Assembly (NCBI GenBank): GCA_947062645.1
Contig: CAMSQT010000053.1
Span: forward strand, 1-7,138
Direction of reading: 5' to 3'
Source of the DNA: an uncultured Clostridium sp.
GTDB taxonomy: Bacteria; Bacillota; Clostridia; TANB77; CAG-508
DNA: 7,138 nt
A program made the translations under genes and the position numbers. Numbering within the stretch: the first letter of the stretch is position 1; the number at the start of each line of letters is the position of its first letter. Positions 1 through 5,449 of the stretch are shown one piece after another. The notes under the pieces are model-generated. The model saw only the letters and a program-made list of their open reading frames with translations, made no database searches and was not told the DNA's origin.

Positions 1-16
1 ATAAAGGAGGAATTAG

Positions 17-898
17 ATGGAAAATAAGCGACCTAAGAAATTGCCTTTAACAAGTGACATCGTTTTTAAACGAGCTTTTTCCAAAGAAGGAAACGAAGAT
101 ATTTTAAAAGCTTTGTTAGAAGCAATATTAGAAATACCAATTCAAAAAGTAGTAATTAAAAATCCAGAATTACCAAGAAACTTGTATGACAGTAAAGCAG
201 GCGTGTTAGACATTAAAGTAGAAATAGACGAAAAAACCTTATGTAATATTGAGATGCAAGTAACAGAGCAAAAAATGATAGACAAAAGAAGTACTTTTTA
301 TATGGCAAGATTAGTAGAAGACGAATTAAAAAGAGGAGAAGATTACGAAAAAGTAAAAAATACGATAGTAATTAATCTATTAAACTTCGAGTTTTATGAA
401 AGAAACAGCTATCATAACATAGCACACATGAAATTTGAAGAAACAAAAGAAGAAGAAAAAATTGATATGGGATACCAAAAGGAAGAAGAATTAGCAACAG
501 ACGACTTAGAAATGCACTTTATCGAGATACCAAAGTTTGTTAAGAAAAATCCAGAAGCCAAAAGTAAGTTAGAGCAATGGTTATGGCTACTGGCAGGAAG
601 AGAGGAGAAATTAGAAATGGCCAAAAAGGAAAACAAAGAAATTGAGAAAGCCATGGAAATAATCGACGAAATGAGCATGGACGAAAAAGAATGGGAATTA
701 TACCGTGCGAGACAAATGGCAATTATGGACTATAATGTGGGTATGCGTAAGTCGAAAGAGGAAGGAGAAAAGAAAGGCAGATTAGAAATTGCAAAAGAAC
801 TCATAAAAATGGGAATGAAAATAGAAGAAATACAAAAAGTTACTAAATTAACAAAAGAAGAAATAGAAAATATAAAAAATAAGCCAGAAGGAGATTAA
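17..898 (+). CDS. Rpn-family recombination-promoting nuclease / putative PD-(D/E)XK transposase
   Basis: A 293-residue protein with the Rpn/PDDEXK-transposase layout. It opens with TSDIVFKRAF (about residues 12-21), typical of the family's N-terminus. The nuclease core follows, with the acidic residue in GVLDIKVE (Asp65) and the E-x-Q variant of the PD-(D/E)XK motif in NIEMQ (Glu79, Gln81). A TFYMARL helix follows at about 93-99. The C-terminal third is charged and helical and ends in a short helical segment (KELIKMG...LTKEEIENIK) common in these proteins. Family knowledge: Rpn proteins are Mg-dependent DNA endonucleases linked to RecA-independent recombination, often annotated as transposases although they lack inverted repeats; I see none here. 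The start is supported by AAAGGAGG at 3-10, six bases before the ATG. It has no in-frame CGG and is intact. Its stop overlaps that of the convergent gene. Its promoter lies outside the window. Exact substrate unknown. Confidence 0.9.
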   Translation: MENKRPKKLPLTSDIVFKRAFSKEGNEDILKALLEAILEIPIQKVVIKNPELPRNLYDSKAGVLDIKVEIDEKTLCNIEMQVTEQKMIDKRSTFYMARLVEDELKRGEDYEKVKNTIVINLLNFEFYERNSYHNIAHMKFEETKEEEKIDMGYQKEEELATDDLEMHFIEIPKFVKKNPEAKSKLEQWLWLLAGREEKLEMAKKENKEIEKAMEIIDEMSMDEKEWELYRARQMAIMDYNVGMRKSKEEGEKKGRLEIAKELIKMGMKIEEIQKVTKLTKEEIENIKNKPEGD

Positions 899-920
899 TC
901 TCCTAACTGGCTTATTTTTT
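874..920. terminator. Bidirectional terminator spanning both gene ends
   Basis: Outer arms 874-887 and 907-920 form a perfect 14-bp inverted repeat with six A at the left edge and six T at the right edge. Inner arms 890-894 and 899-903 (GGAGA/TCTCC) close on a TTAA loop at 895-898. The arms are separated by an asymmetric bulge (AA on the left, TAA on the right). Because A-tract and T-tract flank the stem symmetrically, it can act as an intrinsic terminator for both the rightward Rpn gene and the leftward zinc-ribbon gene. The stem lies largely inside both coding sequences. Confidence 0.88.
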
Positions 921-1113
921 CTTGTACCTCTACAAAGTAAGATGGATATAAAAGAGCCACCCGATTGACAGCTGTATCCACAGCTATATCCATAGGTACG
1001 ATTGTATTAAAACCGCAATATGGACAGGTTGCTACACCACCTTTTTGAGTAAGAGATAATGAACCGAAGATGGTAAAACTATTCCTACACATCTTACATT
1101 TACATTTTTGCAT
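895..1113 (-). CDS. Small zinc-ribbon protein, function unknown
   Basis: A 72-residue protein on the minus strand. Two cysteine knuckles, CKMC (Cys6, Cys9; Cys4 also nearby) and CPYC (Cys30, Cys33), are about 20 residues apart, which is the spacing of a zinc ribbon. The C-terminal 40 residues are a short helical tail without a recognised motif. I chose the ATG at 1111-1113 because GGAGG (complement of 1121-1125) sits seven bases upstream. The 13-residue upstream extension to 1152 has no such signal. A strong promoter lies at 1184-1212. An in-frame CGG (961-963, followed by G) is read here as arginine 51. A +1 shift there would end the protein at 930 after 60 residues; the unshifted reading runs on to the terminator and is favoured. 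I do not recognise the family. Possible roles are nucleic-acid or protein binding, by analogy with other zinc ribbons only. Confidence 0.7.
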   Translation of the reverse strand: MQKCKCKMCRNSFTIFGSLSLTQKGGVATCPYCGFNTIVPMDIAVDTAVNRVALLYPSYFVEVQEKISQLGD

Positions 1114-1120
1114 GTCTTTT

Positions 1121-1125
1121 CCTCC
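1121..1125 (-). promoter_or_regulatory. Ribosome binding site fixing the zinc-ribbon start
   Basis: The minus strand reads GGAGG followed by AAAAGAC and then ATG at 1113-1111. This supports the downstream start (72 residues) over the longer 85-residue reading. Confidence 0.8.
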
Positions 1126-1183
1126 ATGCTGTGTAACTCCAATAAGAGTCACAAATTATACAAATCAACAGGTGTCAAAACTT

Positions 1184-1212
1184 ATTATAGCACATTTCCT
1201 ACATTTTATCAA
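1184..1212 (-). promoter_or_regulatory. Sigma-A-type promoter, leftward (zinc-ribbon gene)
   Basis: On the minus strand, TTGATA (1212-1207) is followed after exactly 17 bases by a consensus TATAAT (1189-1184). A TGC directly before the -10 box gives an extended -10 element. The predicted transcription start is near 1177, leaving an untranslated leader of about 65 bases before the zinc-ribbon ATG. Confidence 0.8.
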
Positions 1213-1218
1213 ATTTTA

Positions 1219-1247
1219 TTGAAACCAAACCCAAATTATGATATAGT
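1219..1247 (+). promoter_or_regulatory. Sigma-A-type promoter, rightward (WG-repeat gene)
   Basis: TTGAAA (1219-1224) and TATAGT (1242-1247) are separated by 17 bases, with TGA just before the -10 box (extended -10). The predicted start is near 1254. The WG gene's AGGAGG (1261-1266) follows almost at once, giving a very short leader. The -35 box is only six bases from that of the divergent leftward promoter. Confidence 0.75.
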
Positions 1248-1272
1248 ATAAAAGACAAAAAGGAGGAAAAAA

Positions 1273-2792
1273 ATGAATCAAAGAAGATATGAAGAACCAA
1301 AACTAAATCTAAAAAAAGTATTTGCCGTAGCATTAGCATTTGTTGTTATTATCATGTTTATTGTGTTAATAACAGGAACCCTAACCAAAGACAAAAAACA
1401 AGGAAAAATAACAAGTATAGACTATTTTGTATCCTTCAAAGACAACAAATGGGGAGTTATCGACTCCAACCGGAAACACCATAATAGACCCAAGTTATGA
1501 AGAAATGATAACTATTCCAAACAGCAAAAACGACGTATTTTTATGTATTTATGACGTAAACTACGAAACCGGAGAATACAAAACCAAAGCATTAAACAGC
1601 AAAAACCAAGAAATATTAACCGGATACGAACAAATAGAAGCCATATCAAACAAAGACAAAAACAACAACATATGGTATGAAGACGTATTAAAAGTAAAAA
1701 AAGACGGAAAATATGGATTAATCAATCTATCACGGAAAAGAATTAACCCCTAACCAATATGACCAAATAACAGTAGTAGAAGGAATTAAAAGCACCCTAC
1801 AAACCACAAAAGAAGGAAAAGTAGGAATGATAAATCAAGAAGGAAAAGAAACCATCCCAACACAATATCTAGAAATCTTAGCCTTAGGAAAAGAAAGTAA
1901 AGATGGCTTTATCGTAAAAGCAGAAAATGGAAAATACGGAATCGTAGACAATTCCAACAAAACAGTAATAGAACCCAAATATGACGAAATTACAAAAATC
2001 TATGGAAGCGACATGTATGTAGTAAAACAAGCAGGAAAACAAATAATAGCTAAAAAAGACGGAAGCGAAGTAGCAACCCTATCAGCCTATGATGAAATCA
2101 AAGAAATTCTAAAAAACAGTGACAATGGAATCATTTACACACAAGGAAACAAACATGGTGTCATGAAACTAACAGGAGAAATCACCATTTCTCCAGAATA
2201 CGAAGAACTAAAAGAAGCAAAAACAGGAATCTTAATTGCCAAACAAAATGGAAAATACGGAATCATAGATTTAAGTAAGCAAACCAAGATAGAACCAACC
2301 TACAAGACCATCACCTATCATGAAAAAGCAGACCTATACATTGGAGAAAAAGAAGATTATAGTAACGATATAATCGACAATACCTTTACCATTCGTCAAA
2401 CCGGAATCCTATTAGACCTAGACGACGAAAAAGGATACTTATCCTTAAAACAAGGAGAAGAAAACAAATACTACAACTTCAAATTCGAAGAAAAAAACAT
2501 ACAAGAAATTCAAACCAACCGCAACCTATTCAAAAGCAAAAAAGATGGAAAATATGGCTTTATTGACAAAGACCAAAAAGTAGTAGTTGACTACCAATAT
2601 GACGATGTAACCGAGCAAAATGCCTATGGATTTGCAGGCATCAAAAAAGACGGAAAATGGGGATCTATCAACAACAATGGAGAAGTAGTACAAGAGCCAA
2701 CCTACAATCTAGACGAATACTTAAAAATAGACTTTATCGGCAGATGGCATCTAGGAAAAGACATCAACATGAACTATTACAATCAACAATAG
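1273..2792 (+). CDS. Membrane-anchored WG-repeat protein, needs two +1 frameshifts at CGG
   Basis: Read with one C skipped at 1471 and another at 1733, this is one 505-residue protein. A short basic N-terminus precedes a single hydrophobic segment (about residues 15-37, AVALAFVVIIMFIVLITG), so the rest is probably outside the cytoplasm. It then carries about eight WG-type repeats: KWGVID (Trp60), KYGLIN (Tyr147), KVGMIN, KYGIVD (Tyr221), KHGVMK, KYGIID, KYGFID and KWGSIN, most followed by a stretch ending in PxY. In the standard reading it falls into three pieces: 1273-1500, a second frame to 1753, and a third frame to 2792. Each junction falls inside a repeat, and the corrected junctions both give the same 14-residue unit (VIDSNGNTIIDPSY; LINLSGKELTPNQY) seen in the intact repeat MINQEGKETIPTQY. 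AGGAGG six bases before the ATG supports the start. WG repeats are thought to be beta-rich binding modules; the ligand is unknown. It could be a double-frameshift pseudogene, but the shared CGGA signature argues against decay. Confidence 0.85.
1467..1476 (+). other. +1 frameshift site 1 (AAC-CGG-AAA) in WG-repeat gene
   Basis: The incoming frame reads TCC AAC CGG AAA and reaches a stop at 1498-1500. Omitting C1471 gives TCC AAC GGA AAC ACC, which continues the repeat as SNGNTIIDPSY with glycine at position 67. The glycine matches the position seen in the intact repeat starting MINQEG. The extra base lengthens a CC pair, so a homopolymer error is possible at this site taken alone. Confidence 0.8.
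1727..1739 (+). other. +1 frameshift site 2 (TCA-CGG-AAA) in WG-repeat gene
   Basis: The incoming frame reads CTA TCA CGG AAA AGA and stops at 1751-1753. Omitting C1733 gives CTA TCA GGA AAA GAA, continuing as LSGKELTPNQYDQ and running into the third open segment well upstream of the ATG at 1827. The extra C is an isolated base between A and G, so it is not a homopolymer slip. Confidence 0.82.
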
Positions 2793-2794
2793 GG

Positions 2795-2827
2795 ATGTGC
2801 AATTGGGGACAGTCCCTAATTGCACAT
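2795..2827 (+). repeat. Palindromic REP-like element
   Basis: A near-perfect 15-bp stem with a three-base CAG loop. ATGTGCAATT (2795-2804) pairs with AATTGCACAT (2818-2827), and GGGGA pairs with TCCCT through one G-T pair. It starts two bases after the WG-gene stop and has no T-tract after it, so it looks more like a mobile palindromic unit or a 3' stabilising hairpin than a classic terminator. A decayed relative may lie at 4111-4154. Confidence 0.75.
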
Positions 2828-2852
2828 ATTAATATCTAAAAAAGGAACTAAG

Positions 2853-2858
2853 AAAGGA
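2853..2858 (+). promoter_or_regulatory. Ribosome binding site for the 2865 start
   Basis: AAAGGA lies six bases before the ATG at 2865-2867. The next in-frame ATG after the frameshift (2953) is preceded only by TTACTAAAG and has no comparable site, so this signal supports the upstream start and hence the frameshift. Confidence 0.7.
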
Positions 2859-2864
2859 AAATCA

Positions 2865-4098
2865 ATGGAACTAAAGACAAATTACCAATATACCTACTTT
2901 ATTCATCCGTTTATTATCAAAGAACGGAAAATATCAAAAATATTTACTAAAGATGCTAAAAGATAAAAACTGTAACTTGAAAATTTTCCAGAAAGAAAAA
3001 GACCTAAAACAATATAAATATTTCTTACCAAAAATAAGAGAGTTTTTATTTTCTAGCTTTAGTTATAGTGTAAACAAACTAAAAAAACTAGAAGAATTAC
3101 CTCTTGAAACAAGAGTAGCCTTACTTGCTAAAAACCCATGTAACATATTCGAATATACGCTAAAAAAAGATATCCAAGGAAAAATAGAAAAAGCAAGTGG
3201 CATATTTTTTAATATTCAAAAAATAGAAATCATTTGTTTTTCTACAGGAATCAACTTTTTAGCCATCAAAACCAATGTGGAGGATGGGGCTGAATTTAGA
3301 AATGTTCTAAATTTTAATTACAAATTTAGAGATATCAATAGTAATGTAACAACCTTAGAAAATTATGATAACATACGAATTCAAACAGACAGTTTTGCTA
3401 GTACAAAGACATTCCAAGAGTTTATCCATCAAATAACAGGATTAAACGAAGAAGCAGCAAGACTAAATATAGATACCGAAAGATTCCTAACTTATTCGTA
3501 TGCTTGCATAGGGCAAGATGCTTGGAACGATACTAATAGTTTTAATGAAATCAAATATCAATTTGTAAAATATGCAAATATATTGCCAGCAGATAACACA
3601 AGAGATTATGAATACGAAAAAGTGGAAACTTTTTCTAAATGGAAATATGCCAAGCTGGGGTTAACCAAGCAAGCAATGAGTTTACTTTCTTCTAGTATGG
3701 ATATGAATAATTATACCATATTGCCAGAAGAATATGAAAATCAATATTTTTATACTTATATTCTAAATCAGTACAAAAAAATATATCTAAAGAAAATTGC
3801 ACTAGAATTAAAAAGCAATAGTCATAACAAAAAAGCAAGAAAAAAATTCGTAGAATTTACCAAAAATTTGTGGGTGCAAGAAATTACAGAAGAAGAAACA
3901 GGAGTACTTCTAAATGACAAATTACAAGAAGTACTTGGACTAGAAGAACTATATCATGAAGTAAAAGATAAATATGATATTTTATACAAAGAACTAAACT
4001 TTGAAAAAGAAAGAAAAACAACTATTATATTAGCAATAGTATTAGGGGTGTCTCTTTTAATGAACTTACTAAATTTTGTTCTTTTAACCAAGAATTAG
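2865..4098 (+). CDS. Tail-anchored membrane protein of unknown function, needs one +1 frameshift at CGG
   Basis: Starting at the ATG at 2865, the first 20 codons (MELKTNYQYTYFIHPF...) reach CGG at 2925-2927. Unshifted, the frame stops 14 codons later at a TAA. With C2925 skipped it reads KEGKYQKYLLKMLKDKNCN and joins the long open segment that otherwise appears to begin at 2953, giving 410 residues. The body is rich in Lys, Glu, Tyr and Asn, with a helical region before a single hydrophobic segment at the extreme C-terminus (about 384-406, TIILAIVLGVSLLMNLLNFVLL) and only a few residues after it. There is no signal peptide, so the bulk is probably cytoplasmic with a C-terminal anchor. The long helix before the membrane segment recalls CorA-like proteins, but I see no GxN signature and do not assign that family. 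It follows the WG gene by 72 bases on the same strand. Confidence 0.75.
2922..2930 (+). other. +1 frameshift site 3 (GAA-CGG-AAA) near the 5' end of the tail-anchored gene
   Basis: The upstream frame reads AAA GAA CGG AAA ATA. Skipping C2925 gives GAA GGA AAA TAT CAA AAA (EGKYQK), which leads without a stop into the main open segment. The C stands alone between A and G. The signature is the same as at the other three sites: CGG in frame, then A, with GGA restoring the frame. Confidence 0.78.
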
Positions 4099-4110
4099 AA
4101 ACAAGAAGTA

Positions 4111-4154
4111 GTGTCCCATTTAAACTTAGGTCACCAATGGGGAACCAATGGGGA
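4111..4154 (+). repeat. Tandem 11-bp repeat in a degenerate palindromic element
   Basis: ACCAATGGGGA occurs twice back to back (4133-4143 and 4144-4154). The upstream TGTCCCATT (4112-4120) is approximately complementary to AATGGGGA in either copy, so a hairpin can form. The motifs AATGGGGA and GTCCC resemble the core of the palindrome at 2795-2827, suggesting a decayed copy of the same family. It lies between the tail-anchored gene and acpS. Confidence 0.55.
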
Positions 4155-4179
4155 TGTCTAAAAGAAAAGAGGAAAAATC

Positions 4180-4560
4180 ATGAAAATCTGTTGTGGAACC
4201 GACATAATAGAAATAGAACGAATCAAAAAAAGCATAGAAGACCAAAGCACAGGAAAAGCATTTATCGAAAAAGTATATACGCCAAAAGAAATAGAATACT
4301 GTGAAAGTAAAAAGAGGCAAAAATACCAACACTATGCAGCCCGATTTGCAGCAAAAGAAGCAGCATTTAAAGCTATCTCTGGTCAGCTACAAAACAAATA
4401 CGAAATTGGTTGGAAAAACATAGAAATCACAAACAATGAACAAGGAAGACCAAAGCTAAAACTAATAGATATAGAACTAGAAGATATAGAAGATATTGAC
4501 CTAAGTATTTCCCATTGCAAGGAATATGCAGTAGCCAATGTAACACTATTAAAAAAATGA
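4180..4560 (+). CDS. acpS: Holo-[acyl-carrier-protein] synthase
   Basis: A 126-residue protein matching AcpS in length and motifs. AcpS moves the 4'-phosphopantetheine group from coenzyme A to a serine of apo-acyl carrier protein, activating it for fatty acid synthesis in the cytoplasm. The N-terminal GTDIIEIERI (residues 6-15) holds the Mg-binding Asp8. The second signature, ARFAAKEAAFKAI (54-66), holds Glu60 as the other Mg ligand and the conserved lysines. The C-terminal segment DLSISHCKEYAVANV forms the last conserved block. AGAGG at 4168-4172, seven bases before the ATG, supports the start. It has no CGG codon and is intact. tatD follows 63 bases downstream on the same strand, so cotranscription is likely. 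I saw no convincing promoter of its own in the 81-base gap upstream. Confidence 0.95.
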   Translation: MKICCGTDIIEIERIKKSIEDQSTGKAFIEKVYTPKEIEYCESKKRQKYQHYAARFAAKEAAFKAISGQLQNKYEIGWKNIEITNNEQGRPKLKLIDIELEDIEDIDLSISHCKEYAVANVTLLKK

Positions 4561-4567
4561 AATTGCT

Positions 4568-4607
4568 AAAGTTGCCAAAGGTTCCGGGTTAAAATGGCAA
4601 CCCTTTA
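4568..4607 (+). other. Hairpin in the acpS-tatD intergenic gap
   Basis: GTTGCCA (4571-4577) pairs with TGGCAAC (4595-4601). A competing pairing is GGGTT (4586-4590) with AACCC (4599-4603). Only TTT follows, so it is at best a weak terminator or an attenuating hairpin between two probably cotranscribed genes. The tatD ribosome binding site AGGAGA (4611-4616) lies just after it. Confidence 0.45.
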
Positions 4608-4623
4608 GATAGGAGAAACGAAA

Positions 4624-5400
4624 ATGGAATTATTTGATAGCCATGCACATTTAAACGACGAAAAATTTAACGAAGATAGAGAAGAGTTAATAGAGCAAAT
4701 CAAACAAGCAGGAGTAACCAAGTTAATTTCAGCAGGTTACAGTTTGGAAGGCTCAAAAGAAGGAGCCAAACTAGCCCAAAAATATGATTTTATTTACACA
4801 ACTGCTGGCATCTCTCCTAATGATATTCCACAAACAAAGGAAGAATTGTGGATAATGTTAGACCAAATCAAACAAATGGCAACTTCTAATCAAAAGGTAG
4901 TTGCCATTGGCGAAATTGGGCTAGATTACTATTGGAACGAAGAGAACAAGGATTTACAAAAGATAGCTTTTCAAAAACAAATTGAAATAGCAAATGAATT
5001 GAGGTTACCAATTGTAATCCACACCAGGGAAGCGGTTATGGATACACTAAAAATTTTAAAAGAAACAGAAGTAACAAAAAGAGGCGTTTTTCATTGTTGC
5101 CCCTTAAACCGTGAATTAGTAAAAGAAGCCTTAAAATTAGAGTTTTATATTTCTTTTGCAGGTCCTATAACTTTTAAAAATTCCAAGAATGCAGAAGAAA
5201 TTATTAAAATGGTGCCAAATGAAAAAATGTTAATCGAAACAGATAGTCCCTATTTATCACCAGAACCTTTAAGAGGAAGAAGAAATGACCCAAGAAACGT
5301 TAAATACATGGCACAAAAGATAGCACAAATAAAAGGGATGGAAATAGAAGAAGTAGCAAAAATTACGTATCAAAACACAAAGAATTTATTTAATATATGA
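4624..5400 (+). CDS. tatD: TatD-family metal-dependent deoxyribonuclease
   Basis: A 258-residue TIM-barrel hydrolase, the normal length for TatD/YcfH proteins. Metal ligands are visible in order: His7 and His9 (DSHAHL), Glu97 (AIGEIGLDYYW), His133 (PIVIHTREA), His157 (GVFHCCPLN) and Asp207 (IETDSPYLSPEP), followed by the family's RGRRNDPRNV block. The usual GIHP motif reads GISPND here, a change outside the listed metal ligands. Family knowledge: these are Mg/Mn-dependent exonucleases acting on DNA in repair or degradation, and several paralogues often coexist, so the symbol is a family name and not proof of orthology to E. coli tatD. AGGAGA precedes the ATG by seven bases. The gene has no in-frame CGG and is intact. 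It converges on htpX, with 21 bases between the stops. Confidence 0.92.
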   Translation: MELFDSHAHLNDEKFNEDREELIEQIKQAGVTKLISAGYSLEGSKEGAKLAQKYDFIYTTAGISPNDIPQTKEELWIMLDQIKQMATSNQKVVAIGEIGLDYYWNEENKDLQKIAFQKQIEIANELRLPIVIHTREAVMDTLKILKETEVTKRGVFHCCPLNRELVKEALKLEFYISFAGPITFKNSKNAEEIIKMVPNEKMLIETDSPYLSPEPLRGRRNDPRNVKYMAQKIAQIKGMEIEEVAKITYQNTKNLFNI

Positions 5401-5401
5401 T

Positions 5402-5449
5402 AAAAATAGAAGCTTTCGAAATTACTTCAAATTTCGCAAAGCTTCTATT
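5402..5449 (-). terminator. htpX terminator, overlapping the end of its coding sequence
   Basis: The left arm 5405-5416 pairs with 5438-5449 (12 bp, including GAAGCTTT/AAAGCTTC). After a one-base bulge (5437), 5417-5423 pairs with 5430-5436 (7 bp) around a six-base loop. On the minus strand the stem is followed by five T (complement of 5402-5406), fitting a terminator for htpX. The htpX stop (5422-5424) and its last codons lie inside the stem. In the tatD direction the T-tract is weak, but the same hairpin may still act. Confidence 0.8.

Noticed and set aside
412..722. Two minus-strand open frames (412-678 and 540-722) inside the Rpn gene
   Set aside because: They lie wholly antisense to a well-supported gene, have Ser/Phe-rich shadow composition and no ribosome binding site.
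17..898. Rpn gene as a complete insertion sequence
   Set aside because: I see no terminal inverted repeats or target duplication around it, and its left flank is cut by the window edge.
1155..1178. Alternative leftward promoter with consensus TTGACA (1178-1173) and TATAAT (1160-1155)
   Set aside because: Both boxes match well but the spacer is only 12 bases, too short for a sigma-A promoter; the 17-base pair at 1184-1212 is preferred.
1471..1471. Homopolymer sequencing error as the sole cause of the shifts
   Set aside because: At 1733 and 2925 the extra C is an isolated base between A and G, and all four events create the same CGG codon; not fully excluded without reads.
1273..2792. Calling the WG-repeat gene, the 2865 gene and htpX ordinary pseudogenes
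   Set aside because: No stops or shifts occur anywhere except at CGGA, repeat and motif register is preserved exactly, and a conserved housekeeping-type gene is affected in the same way.
2657..2839. Plus-strand open frame of 60 residues overlapping the end of the WG-repeat gene
   Set aside because: Out-of-frame shadow of the last WG repeats, running into the palindrome; no start signal.
2865..4098. Assigning the tail-anchored protein to the CorA magnesium transporter family
   Set aside because: It has one C-terminal membrane segment and no GxN motif; the resemblance is limited to a long helix before the anchor.
4126..4332. Minus-strand open frame of 68 residues across the acpS start
   Set aside because: Antisense to acpS, with Phe/Tyr-rich shadow composition and no family resemblance.
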